Shown in pieces: positions 19,279-27,647 of a DNA stretch of 64,000 nt. The stretch's first letter is position 1; each line of letters begins with the position of its first letter. The stretch spans positions 1,843,890-1,907,889 of the forward strand of contig NZ_AP019797.1 of NCBI RefSeq assembly GCF_009936275.1. The letters run 5' to 3'. The translations under genes were made by a program, and so were the position numbers. Under the pieces are notes generated by a model. The model worked only from the letters and a program-made list of their open reading frames with translations. It had not been told where the DNA came from and ran no database searches. The stretch comes from Rhodothermus marinus (GTDB lineage Bacteria > Bacteroidota > Rhodothermia > Rhodothermales > Rhodothermaceae).

Positions 19279-20526
19279 ATGGGCTCGTTTCCCTTCAACC
19301 CGGACGATGCGTTCCTCTTCGAATCGATGCTGAAGGAGGAGGATCGCCTGATCATGGAGACGGCGCGCGAGTACGCCCAGAGCTGCCTGGAACCCCGCGC
19401 GCTCGAAGGCAACCAGCAGGGCATCTTTCACATGGAGATTCCCCGCGAGATGGGCGAGCTGGGCCTGCTGGGCGTGACGATCGACCCGAAGTACGGCGGC
19501 GGAGGCGCCAGTTACACGGCCTACGGACTGATCGCCCGTGAGCTGGAGCGCGTCGACTCGGCCTACCGCTCGTTCATGTCGGTGCAGTCGTCGCTGGTGA
19601 TGTTCCCCATCGAGAAGTACGGTACCGAGGAGCAAAAGCGCAAATACCTGCCGAAGCTGGCCACCGGCGAGCTGATCGGCTGCTTTGGCCTGACCGAGCC
19701 CGACCACGGCTCCGATCCCGGCTCGATGGAGACGACGGCCCGGCGCGTCGACGGCGGCTGGATCCTCAACGGTACGAAAGCCTGGATCACGAACGCCCCC
19801 ATTGCCGACATTGCGGTGGTCTGGGCCCGCGCTAAAGAGCATCCGGACGACGAGGGCGAAATCATGGGCTTCATTCTGGAGCGCGACATGCCGGGCCTCT
19901 CGACGCCGGAGACCAAAAACAAGATGTCGCTGCGGGCCTCTTCGACCGGCGAGATCGTGATGGAAGATGTGTTCGTGCCCGATGCGAACGTATTGCCGGG
20001 CGTGCGCGGGCTACGAGGACCGTTCTCGTGCCTGAGCAACGCCCGCTACGGGATCGCCTGGGGCACGGTGGGTGCGGCCGAGGACTGCTACCAGCGCACG
20101 CGGCGTTACGTGATGGAGCGCACCCAGTTCGGCTACCCGCTGGCGGCCATGCAGCTCATCCAGACGAAGCTCGCCAACATGCTCACCGAGATCACCCAGA
20201 TGCAGTTGCTGGCCTTCCGGCTGGGGCAACTGGCCGACGAGGGCAGGGTGACGCCCGCCCAGATCTCGCTGGCCAAGCGTAACAACGCCGGCAAGGCGCT
20301 GGAGATTGCCCGCATGGCGCGCGACATGCACGGCGCCAATGGTATCGTAGGTGAGTATCGGGTCATCCATCACATGGTAAACCTCGAAAGCGTCAACACC
20401 TACGAGGGCACCTACGACATCCACGGCCTGATCCTCGGCCGCGAGATCACGGGCATCCAGGCCTTCGTGCCGCGCGGCAACGACCTGCCCCCGAAGAAAA
20501 AGCCCGCTCCGGCTACGGCTTCGTAA
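19279..20526 (+). CDS. Acyl-CoA dehydrogenase, glutaryl-CoA dehydrogenase type
   Basis: A 415-residue acyl-CoA dehydrogenase. [30 protein letters not shown] and the C-terminal catalytic glutamate in [16 protein letters not shown] are all characteristic of the glutaryl-CoA dehydrogenase group, which dehydrogenates and decarboxylates glutaryl-CoA to crotonyl-CoA. The Arg that binds the distal carboxylate cannot be assigned with certainty, so another acyl-CoA is possible. It is last in the ETF operon, so its electrons probably go directly to EtfAB and FixCX. The short Lys/Pro/Ala tail is unremarkable. Confidence 0.9.
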   Translation: MGSFPFNPDDAFLFESMLKEEDRLIMETAREYAQSCLEPRALEGNQQGIFHMEIPREMGELGLLGVTIDPKYGGGGASYTAYGLIARELERVDSAYRSFMSVQSSLVMFPIEKYGTEEQKRKYLPKLATGELIGCFGLTEPDHGSDPGSMETTARRVDGGWILNGTKAWITNAPIADIAVVWARAKEHPDDEGEIMGFILERDMPGLSTPETKNKMSLRASSTGEIVMEDVFVPDANVLPGVRGLRGPFSCLSNARYGIAWGTVGAAEDCYQRTRRYVMERTQFGYPLAAMQLIQTKLANMLTEITQMQLLAFRLGQLADEGRVTPAQISLAKRNNAGKALEIARMARDMHGANGIVGEYRVIHHMVNLESVNTYEGTYDIHGLILGREITGIQAFVPRGNDLPPKKKPAPATAS

Positions 20527-20975
20527 AGACCCGCGGCAATCGCTATCCGGTCAACATCCGGCATCGGACACCCGGAGGCTTCGTCGGATGTAGTGGTGGA
20601 TCGCCGTCTTTGGGCGTGCAGACGTGCACCCGAACGAAGCCCGGGCGCATGCAAAGACATGCGAAGGTTTCCCGGGCCCAATCTACCTGGAGGTCATCCG
20701 AAAAATAGTGCGGGAGAAGATCACGATTTCGACCTGCAAACCGTTATAGCCTGCCGTTTGCAGCACCGACCAACGCGCTTGTAGTCAGGCACGGAGCGAA
20801 GCGAAGTGCCGTCTCGGGAAGCGCCACTGCGACTGACGCCTTCGTGGCGTACTACAAACATGTGCTTCTGACATGCAGCGCGAAGCGTTGGCTTACCAGA
20901 TTTCCCCTTGTTTTTCGGACAAAGAAGCGATCAAGCAAAATACCCGACCCGCCACTTTCATACGGTTTCTGCTCT
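20527..20975. other. Noncoding gap with REP-like sequence
   Basis: No protein-like frame is visible in these 449 bp. A REP-like copy occupies 20779-20870. The part before it contains imperfect palindromes around TCCGGCATCGGA and CCGGGCGCATGC but no clear terminator. The last 100 bp is the 3' flank of the coiled-coil gene. Confidence 0.5.
20779..20870. repeat. REP-like palindromic repeat, copy B
   Basis: TTGTAGTCAGGCACGGAGCG is followed by an inner GGCAC/AGTGCC palindrome and then CTTCGTGGCGTACTACAAAC. TTGTAGT and ACTACAA form the outer inverted arms. It shares both the GTCAGGCACG block and the CTTCGTGGCG-ACTACAAAC block with copy A at 10048-10136, in swapped order. Confidence 0.6.
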
Positions 20976-21566
20976 TTATCGAAACAGGGCAAACAGCGCC
21001 ACAATCACTCCGATCTGCCCTGCCCAGAAAATGAACATCCAGCGCACCAAGCTCGCATACCGCTCGCTGAGCGCTACCTTCACCTCTGCAATGCGGTTGT
21101 CCAGTTTCGACTCTACCTCCGTGAAGCGCTGCTCCAGACGGGCCACTTCCTCGGTAATCCGCTTGTCCAGTTTTGCGGTCTCCTCTGTAATCCGATGGTC
21201 CAGCCGCTTTTCCACCTCGGCAATCTGCGCTTCCAGCCGCTTTTCCACCTCGGCAATCTTCACTTCCAGCCGCTTTTCCACCTCGGCAATCTTCACTTCC
21301 AGACGTTTTTCCGTCTCGGCAATCTGCGCTTCCAGCCGCTTTTCCACCTCGACAATCTTCACTTCCAGACGTTTTTCCGTCTCGGCAATCTGCACCTCCA
21401 GGCGTTTGCCTTCGTCGGTCACGCGTCGCTCAAAACGTTCTTCCAGAATACCCAGCAGATTATTGCGCTCATGATGGGCTGCTTCATTCAGAAGCGTGAT
21501 GAGCGCCTCGACGCCGTCGTCGCCGAGTTTCTCACGCAAAACCTTTGGGACGGTCAGAATCGCCAT
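20976..21566 (-). CDS. Tail-anchored coiled-coil protein with ten 11-residue repeats
   Basis: The 196-residue protein has a head (residues 1-53), then ten exact 11-residue units (54-163) built on KRLEVKIAEVE, and a C-terminal membrane segment (about 174-195, WMFIFWAGQIGVIVALFALF). Eleven-residue periodicity predicts a right-handed hendecad coiled coil rather than a heptad one. The head-stalk-anchor layout resembles the DUF1640/CCDC90-like family. It should be a trimeric or similar stalk held in the inner membrane. It lies downstream of the TPR gene on the same strand, 115 bp away. Function unknown. Confidence 0.85.
   Translation of the reverse strand: MAILTVPKVLREKLGDDGVEALITLLNEAAHHERNNLLGILEERFERRVTDEGKRLEVQIAETEKRLEVKIVEVEKRLEAQIAETEKRLEVKIAEVEKRLEVKIAEVEKRLEAQIAEVEKRLDHRITEETAKLDKRITEEVARLEQRFTEVESKLDNRIAEVKVALSERYASLVRWMFIFWAGQIGVIVALFALFR
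21078..21407 (-). repeat. 33-bp tandem repeats inside the coiled-coil gene
   Basis: The ten 11-residue units are encoded by 33-bp repeats. The first six (about 21210-21407) are nearly identical at DNA level, so they arose by recent duplication and the array could change length by recombination. This is coding repeat, not a CRISPR array: there are no unique spacers. Confidence 0.85.
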
Positions 21567-21681
21567 GAATCTGCAAATGCAGGTGCCTTTCAGCAGCAGA
21601 AAAATTTACAGATTTACAGGAAAGTTCCTCGGGCTTCTGAATTGTTCGTCGATCGTTGTGCCGTAGATGGTCCGGACAGGC

Positions 21682-22545
21682 TCAGCTCGACTTTCCGGGA
21701 AGCACTCGCTCCAGCCGATCGGCCAGCGGGCGAAGGAACTGGTCAGGGTCGAGTAGGTTGGTCGTGTCGGCCAGGGCGGTTTCGTTGAAGTCCAGCAGCG
21801 GGCACGTAGTGGCCTCTTCCGACACCAGCGCCCGCCCTGTGCGCGTGTTGCCTTCTTCGAGCTGGAGGCGCGCCGCGTCGGTTCGCGCCCGGGCATAAGG
21901 CCGGGCCTGTGCCAGCAACGCAGCGGCGGTCTTCCGATCGCCTGCCTGCCACGCCAGATAGGCCTTCAGCACATAGGCCGGCACGCTGCGGAAGTTCATC
22001 GCCAGCACCTTGTCGAAGAGCGCGGCGGCTTCCTCGAAACACCCCTCCAGCAGGGCCACTTCGCCGAGGTGCAGCACCGGGCCGCTGTCTTTGTTCAGCG
22101 CCAGCGCCCGCTCGAACGAAGCACGCGCGGCCTCCAGGTCGAACAGGGGGCTTTCGGGGTAGCACATCTGCAGGCGACCGAGCTGCATGAAGACCCGGTT
22201 GCTCCGGGGGTAGGCGGCGGCCAGCCGCTGCCAGACCCGGTAGGCGTCCTCCAGGCGTCCCAGCTCCAGATAGGTGTTGCCCAGGTAGTAGAGTGCGTTT
22301 TCGTGCAGACTGTCGAGCGCCAGCGCCTGTCGATACAGTTCGGCGGCGGCTTCCAGCTCGCCACTCAGGCGCCGCTGCGTGGCCTCGCGGTACAGCTTCC
22401 AGAACTGCACCACGCGGGCCCGTTCGGCCTCGGAGGCGTCGGTCGACTCCTGCGAGGCCGTGCGGGAGGCGCATCCGGCCAGCAGCAATAGCCCAAGCAG
22501 TCCGCCGACGAGCAGGTGTTTCGATATGAGTCCTGCGCGTTTCAT
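21682..22545 (-). CDS. TPR lipoprotein
   Basis: From ATG 22545 the 287-residue product has a lipoprotein signal (LVGGLLGLLLLAGC) and then TPR-like repeats, e.g. RLSGELEAAAELYRQALALD, NALYYLGNTYLELGRLEDAY and SFERALALNKDSGPVLHLGE. TPRs are protein-binding scaffolds, so it likely sits on the envelope as an adaptor. The start ATGA overlaps the stop of the CRTAC1-like gene, implying coupled translation. The equivalent TPR region is fused to FG-GAP/UnbV in the protein at 10234-13653. Confidence 0.85.
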   Translation of the reverse strand: MKRAGLISKHLLVGGLLGLLLLAGCASRTASQESTDASEAERARVVQFWKLYREATQRRLSGELEAAAELYRQALALDSLHENALYYLGNTYLELGRLEDAYRVWQRLAAAYPRSNRVFMQLGRLQMCYPESPLFDLEAARASFERALALNKDSGPVLHLGEVALLEGCFEEAAALFDKVLAMNFRSVPAYVLKAYLAWQAGDRKTAAALLAQARPYARARTDAARLQLEEGNTRTGRALVSEEATTCPLLDFNETALADTTNLLDPDQFLRPLADRLERVLPGKSS

Positions 22546-24323
22546 GTGCCCACGTCTTCGACGATACGTACGATCTGCCGGGCCGGTACGTCGGTAAGCA
22601 CCTGACGGCGGCCGTTGCACGGCCAGATAACCTCGACCGTATCGACGCGGGTGGCCTTCCCCAGTCCGAAGTGGGCCACGGGGCTGTTCTGCGACAGGTA
22701 GGAGCTCTGCGCACCGATCTGGCGAACCTGCACCTGTCCGCCCGCCACCACGCGCACCCGTGCCCCCAGTGCCATCCGGTTGCAGGAACGGCTTTCGAGC
22801 GCCACCTCCAGCCAGCTGTTCCGGCTGCCCCCTTCGTTGCGGAGCAACACGCCCCGGCCGCCGTGATTCACCACGAAAATGTCCACATCGCCGTCGTTGT
22901 CGTAGTCGCCAAAAGCCGCCCCGCGCCCCACATAGAGCGAATCGAAGAAGCTGCCGCTGACGGCCGACACGTCGTAGAACCCGTCGCTGCCACGATTCCA
23001 GAAAAGCAGGTCTTTCTGGGGTACGAGCAGGTGCGGGCGGTCGCGCTGCTGGAGCGTGCTGCCATTCGTCACAAACAGGTCAAGCCGCCCGTCGTTATCG
23101 TAGTCGAAAAACGAAGTCCCCCACCCCACGTAGTCAAGCGAAATCTGCCCGAGCCCGTACATGTCGGCCTCGTCACGAAACAGCAGCTTGCCCTGCTCCC
23201 GCAAGAGGTTCGTGTAAAGGGCGTTTTCCTGGGCCACCCAGTGCGTCAGGAACAGATCCAGGTCGGTGTCGCCGTCCCAGTCGCCCACGGCAATGCCCAT
23301 CGAACTCCGGTAATCGGCCACCAGCGCGGGATAGCTCAGGTCTTCGAAGGTGCCATCGCCCCGGTTGCGGAAGAAGGTGTTGTCCGAGACGTCGTTGGCC
23401 ACGTAGAGGTCGAGCCAGCCGTCCTCGTCCAGATCCGCCCAGGCCGCGCTGAGCCCTTTGCCTTCGGGGTCAGCCACGCCGGCCCGGACGGCGATTTCGG
23501 TGAAGGTGCCGTCGCCGTTGTTGCGATAGAACAGGTTGCGCTCGGGCTCGAAGGTCGAGGGATTGATGCCCGGCGGATTTTCGATGTCGAAGCCCAGCGC
23601 CGAGGGATCATTGCTGACGGGCACGTAGCGGACGTAGCCGGTGATGTAGAGGTCGAGGTCGCCGTCGTTGTCGTAGTCGCCCCAGGAGGCACCTGTCCAG
23701 AAGCCCTGCGGCCCGGCCAGTCCGGCCCTGCGGGTTACGTCGGTGAAGGTGCCGTCGCCGTTGTTGTGATAGAGCACGTTCTGTCCGAAGGCGGTCACCA
23801 CCAGGTCAGGCCAGCCGTCGTTGTCGTAGTCGCCCCAGGCCGCGCCCATACCCCATCCACAGAAGCCCACCCCGGCCGCCTCGGTCACATCGGTGAAGGT
23901 GCCGTCGCCGTTGTTATGGAACAGGCGGTTGCAGGTACCGGCCCGGCGCCCTTCTTCGGGCGTCATCGAAAGCGGGCCGATCGTACTGACCACGTAGAGG
24001 TCGAGCCAGCCATCCCGGTCGTAGTCGCCCCAGGCTGCCCCCGAGCCCATGTCTTCCGGGATCTGGCTTGTGCGCCGGCCTGCAAAGTGGCGAAAGCGAA
24101 TGCCGGCCGCCTCCGTCACATCCGCGAACGTCACGCGGGGATAGTCCGGCGGGAGCGTCCGCTCCAGGCGGGCCACCACCCCTTCGACCTGTTCGCCCGG
24201 GCGGTACGGCGCTTCGTCCGTGTCGGTCATGCTCCAGACCAGCACGCCGCCGCCCAGGCTACCGACCAGCGCCACTCCCAGCGCCCACAGCGCCTGGCGC
24301 TTTCTTCGCGAAAGTCGTCCCAT
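22542..24323 (-). CDS. CRTAC1-like FG-GAP/ASPIC-UnbV protein
   Basis: A 593-residue exported protein with an N-terminal membrane anchor or signal (LWALGVALVGSLGGGVLVW). Repeated FG-GAP/VCBS blades follow (GAAWGDYDRDGWLDLYVV, GAAWGDYDNDGWPDLVV, GASWGDYDNDGDLDLYI and others), each with Asp-rich calcium loops and the linker NNGDGTFTDVT. The C-terminus is an ASPIC/UnbV domain (GARVRVVAGG, VAHFGLGKATRVDTVEVIWP). These form a beta-propeller outside the cytoplasm, of unknown biochemical function. The gene starts five bases after the cytochrome gene stops and overlaps the TPR gene. Confidence 0.92.
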   Translation of the reverse strand: MGRLSRRKRQALWALGVALVGSLGGGVLVWSMTDTDEAPYRPGEQVEGVVARLERTLPPDYPRVTFADVTEAAGIRFRHFAGRRTSQIPEDMGSGAAWGDYDRDGWLDLYVVSTIGPLSMTPEEGRRAGTCNRLFHNNGDGTFTDVTEAAGVGFCGWGMGAAWGDYDNDGWPDLVVTAFGQNVLYHNNGDGTFTDVTRRAGLAGPQGFWTGASWGDYDNDGDLDLYITGYVRYVPVSNDPSALGFDIENPPGINPSTFEPERNLFYRNNGDGTFTEIAVRAGVADPEGKGLSAAWADLDEDGWLDLYVANDVSDNTFFRNRGDGTFEDLSYPALVADYRSSMGIAVGDWDGDTDLDLFLTHWVAQENALYTNLLREQGKLLFRDEADMYGLGQISLDYVGWGTSFFDYDNDGRLDLFVTNGSTLQQRDRPHLLVPQKDLLFWNRGSDGFYDVSAVSGSFFDSLYVGRGAAFGDYDNDGDVDIFVVNHGGRGVLLRNEGGSRNSWLEVALESRSCNRMALGARVRVVAGGQVQVRQIGAQSSYLSQNSPVAHFGLGKATRVDTVEVIWPCNGRRQVLTDVPARQIVRIVEDVGT

Positions 24324-24328
24324 CGTGC

Positions 24329-26359
24329 TTACATCACCTGAATCACCGTGGAATCGGCCGACAGCTCCGTCACCGGTGCGGTCAGCGTGGTGTCGGGGAA
24401 CAGGAAGTTGAGCAGGAACTGGTTCACCTTGCGGTAGCAGAGTCGGGCCTTCACGTGCAGGCGACGGGCGTCGCGCGGCACGGTGAACGTGTAGCGGGCC
24501 TGATCGGCATAGCCCGGAAACATGGCCCGCTTGTAGCGCACGCCCACCATCTCCCAGAGGTTGTGCCGGTCGATCAGGTTGCCGTAGCGGTCCACCGGCT
24601 CCGCCTTGAAGACGAAGGAGCCGGGCTCGATGAAGTAGCGGTCGTCGAGCCGTCCGCTGGCGAACACCTCCCGACCCTGCTCGTCGGTCACCACAAACTC
24701 GACCCAGGCCTGGATGATGTCCAGTGGCCCGGTGGGGAAGTCGTGCCCGGCCTTGTTGTTCAGCATGGCCACTTCGACGGTGACCGTTTCACCGGAACGG
24801 GCGCGTTCCGGGGCCAGCACCTGGATGGGAATGACCGGCCCGTTGCGCCACTTGTCGGCAATCTCCGGCACTTCGATCTCGCCGCGAAGCCACTTTTCGA
24901 CGAGCCGTGCATGTTCTTTGCCGCCCGGCAGCTCCAGGTGGGCCGGAATGAACTGATTGGCCCCAAGAAAACGGTGGCTGCGGTGCTTGCCGTCGTCGGG
25001 CGATCGGTTGTAGTCGAGCGCATCGCCACGGGCCGGATCGAACGAATCGACCAGCGGCATGTGGCACTCCCGGCATTCGATCGTCTTCGCGGGATCGCCC
25101 GGATGATTCCAGCGGCTCTTGCGCCAGTTGTCGTACTGGTTCTGGAGCTGCACCCAGCCCACGTTGTTGATCTCCTCATCCACGAACTGCTTGTGGCAGG
25201 CGCCACAGAACTCCGGGCTCTTGAACATGCGGCGGCTCAGGCTCGAAACGTGGTGCTTCGGATAGGAGCGAATCAGGAAGTTGCTGATCAGTACACCGAG
25301 ACCGCTCGTGTCGCGCTCGAACAGATAGGGCTCCGGCGCGTGGATCACGTAGTCCGCATTGCCCCGCACGTCCACTTCCTGGATCGCATGGCAGGTCACG
25401 CACGAGACGCCCTCATGCAGCCCCACAGGATTGGTCAGGTCGTCGCGAAACAGGTTCTTCGCAGCGCTGAAGAGCGAGATCGGGTCGTGGCAACCGCCAC
25501 AGTAGCGGGTCGATTCGGCCCCGTTCTGCGTGCCCATCACATGCTGCACCCGTCGAAACAGCGGGTCGGCCGCCGAATAGCGGTGCGCGCTGGGCAGCCA
25601 TTCTTCGTAGATCTGCTCGTGGCAGCCCGAGCGCCCGCACGAAGCCGACCCACCCAGCATCTCGGCCGGAATGGCCTTGTTGTTCTCGGTGCGGGCCAGA
25701 CTCGGCGCAAAGGGGCGATCGGGGCCGTAGAGGTAGCTGTAGTCCGGCGGAAAATCGACGTAGCGCGCCGGCGCCCGGTAGACATAGGCCAGCGCCACCA
25801 CCACGACGAAAAGTCCCAGCGTCAACGCCGTCACCGCCGCCGAAAAATGCCGTTGCGCCACCAGCACCGGCCGAATCGCCTCACGCTTGCGGGCGCGGTG
25901 GTCGCGCACCATGATCCAGACCACGTGCGGCACAACCGTGGCGATCAGCGCGAACGTGGACCAGAGGTGCACCCGGCTCCAGCCGTAGTGGATGCGCGTG
26001 TCCCAGAGCGCCTGCACCGTCAGCACCAGTCCCGACACAATCGCCACCAGCGTGGCGACCATCCCCACATAGCCGAGCACTACAATGTGATTCCACGGCA
26101 TGCGCCGGTAAATCCACCAGTGCCGCACCTGATACCACAGATAAGGGAGCAGAAATGCCAGCCCCCCGACGGTGTGGAGCAGCACGATGAACTGAGCGGG
26201 CACGCTGAACGGCAGCAGGTAAATACCCAGGCCACTCAGCGTTTCAAACAGCAGCAGACCGCCCACACACCACAGCAGGCGGTGCCGCCATTCACGGACA
26301 CGGGGATGATCGGGCTGCATGGCGCCGGGCCTTTTTTGGATTGAAGTACAAAAATGCAT
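24329..26359 (-). CDS. Membrane-anchored pentaheme cytochrome c
   Basis: Residues 28-195 form about five membrane helices with several histidines, resembling a cytochrome b-type or NapC-like anchor. The periplasmic part has five heme c sites: CGRSGCH (C241-H247, a CX4CH spacing), CGGCH (287-291), CVTCH (320-324), CGACH (385-389) and CRECH (429-433). A beta-rich C-terminal domain with AGHDFPTGPLD follows. Spacing resembles the cytochrome c-554 type. I keep ATG 26359 because AAGGA lies seven bases upstream; ATG 26320 is an alternative. It heads an operon with the CRTAC1-like and TPR genes and probably transfers electrons out of the quinone pool. Confidence 0.9.
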   Translation of the reverse strand: MHFCTSIQKRPGAMQPDHPRVREWRHRLLWCVGGLLLFETLSGLGIYLLPFSVPAQFIVLLHTVGGLAFLLPYLWYQVRHWWIYRRMPWNHIVVLGYVGMVATLVAIVSGLVLTVQALWDTRIHYGWSRVHLWSTFALIATVVPHVVWIMVRDHRARKREAIRPVLVAQRHFSAAVTALTLGLFVVVVALAYVYRAPARYVDFPPDYSYLYGPDRPFAPSLARTENNKAIPAEMLGGSASCGRSGCHEQIYEEWLPSAHRYSAADPLFRRVQHVMGTQNGAESTRYCGGCHDPISLFSAAKNLFRDDLTNPVGLHEGVSCVTCHAIQEVDVRGNADYVIHAPEPYLFERDTSGLGVLISNFLIRSYPKHHVSSLSRRMFKSPEFCGACHKQFVDEEINNVGWVQLQNQYDNWRKSRWNHPGDPAKTIECRECHMPLVDSFDPARGDALDYNRSPDDGKHRSHRFLGANQFIPAHLELPGGKEHARLVEKWLRGEIEVPEIADKWRNGPVIPIQVLAPERARSGETVTVEVAMLNNKAGHDFPTGPLDIIQAWVEFVVTDEQGREVFASGRLDDRYFIEPGSFVFKAEPVDRYGNLIDRHNLWEMVGVRYKRAMFPGYADQARYTFTVPRDARRLHVKARLCYRKVNQFLLNFLFPDTTLTAPVTELSADSTVIQVM

Positions 26360-26516
26360 TTAATCATCCTTTGTCTTAAATTGAAGGTAACAGCCTGCTT
26401 TACCCATGTCAAGGGCTTGTCGCGTCTCCACAGCGCAGGTGTAACCCGGCCGCAATGTTTTCGTAAAGCCAGAGCGTCGTTTCAGGGTAATTGTCTGTGA
26501 AAAACTCTTGAGCTCC

Positions 26517-27641
26517 ATGAAACGTGTGCTCTGGGTGACAGCCGGGCTGGCCGTAATGGCCGTGGTGATCCTGCTGCTGCTTTCCTCCGACAACGGTCAG
26601 GCGGCCGAAACGCTACCCACCGTCACGGTCACGCGCGGCGACATTGTGGACAAAGCGCTGGCGGTCGGGACCATCGAGCCTCGTGTCGAGATCAGCGTCA
26701 AATCTCAGGTGGCCGGTGTGGTGCGGCGGCTGTTCGTGGACGCGGGCGACTACGTGGAAGCGGGCACGCCGCTGCTGGAAATCCAGCCCAATCCTACCCC
26801 TCAGGAACTGATCGACGCCGAGCGGCGGATCGAGCTGCGCCAGCTCGAAGTGGACAACCTGCGCCGGGAGTTCGAGCGGCAGCAGCAGCTCTTCGATCGC
26901 CGGCTGATCTCCGAGCAGGAGTACGAACGCGCCCGCCGGGCCTACGAAGAAGCCCGCCTGCAGCTTCAGGCCGCCCGCGAGCAGCTGGCGCTGCTGCGGG
27001 AAGGTCGGGTGCAGACCGAGTCGGGTCGCTTCGAGACGGTCGTCCGCGCCCCCATCAGCGGCTACGTGCTGGAAAAGATGATCGAAGTGGGCGATCCGGT
27101 CGTGCCACTCACCTCCTATCAGGAGGGCACCGTGCTGATGACCATGGCCGACATGAGCGATCTGGTCTTCCGGGGCACCGTGGACGAAATCGACGTGGGG
27201 CGTCTTCAGGAAGGCATGACGGCGCAGATCAAAATCGGGGCCCTGCCGCAGGCACAGGTGACCGGTCGCCTTTCGAAAATCTGGCTCAAGGCGAAAAAAG
27301 AGGAAAACGCGACCGTCTTTCCGGTGGAGATCGAGATCGTCGAGGCGGTCATGCGCGACCCGCGCGATCCGGAGGCGCCGCCCCGGCCACTGGTGCTCCG
27401 GGCCGGCTACTCGGCCAATGCCGAGATCATCATCGAAAAGCGCGAAAACGTCCTGCTCATTCCGGAGCGCGTCGTCACCTACAGCGACGACACGGCCCGC
27501 GTGACGGTGGTCCTGCCAGACGGCACGACCGAGGAGCGGATCATTCAGACCGGCCTCAGCGACGCGCTGCACGTGGAGGTCGTTTCGGGTCTGGAGGAAG
27601 GCATGAAGGTGCAGGAAAAACCCCTGCCACAGATTCAGTAA
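26517..27641 (+). CDS. Periplasmic adaptor (membrane fusion protein) of a MacAB-like system
   Basis: ATG 26517 gives 374 residues with one N-terminal membrane helix (VTAGLAVMAVVILLLL). A lipoyl/barrel-sandwich half follows (VKSQVAGVVRRLFVDAGDYV), then a long alpha-helical hairpin (about residues 95-165, rich in Glu/Arg/Gln) and the second half (VRAPISGYVLEKMIEVGDPV). This is the HlyD/MacA family, which couples an inner-membrane transporter to an outer-membrane channel. It is followed after six bases by the permease. It diverges from the cytochrome gene, and the two share a 157-bp promoter region. Confidence 0.9.
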   Translation: MKRVLWVTAGLAVMAVVILLLLSSDNGQAAETLPTVTVTRGDIVDKALAVGTIEPRVEISVKSQVAGVVRRLFVDAGDYVEAGTPLLEIQPNPTPQELIDAERRIELRQLEVDNLRREFERQQQLFDRRLISEQEYERARRAYEEARLQLQAAREQLALLREGRVQTESGRFETVVRAPISGYVLEKMIEVGDPVVPLTSYQEGTVLMTMADMSDLVFRGTVDEIDVGRLQEGMTAQIKIGALPQAQVTGRLSKIWLKAKKEENATVFPVEIEIVEAVMRDPRDPEAPPRPLVLRAGYSANAEIIIEKRENVLLIPERVVTYSDDTARVTVVLPDGTTEERIIQTGLSDALHVEVVSGLEEGMKVQEKPLPQIQ

Positions 27642-27647
27642 AGGGCC

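Noticed and set aside
21078-21407. Possible CRISPR-like repeat array
   Set aside because: The 33-bp repeats are contiguous, have no spacers and keep the reading frame of a coiled coil.
24068-26344. 758-residue plus-strand frame
   Set aside because: It lies opposite the pentaheme cytochrome and CRTAC1-like genes, whose motifs are clear; its His/Arg/Val-rich content is typical of antisense translation in GC-rich DNA.
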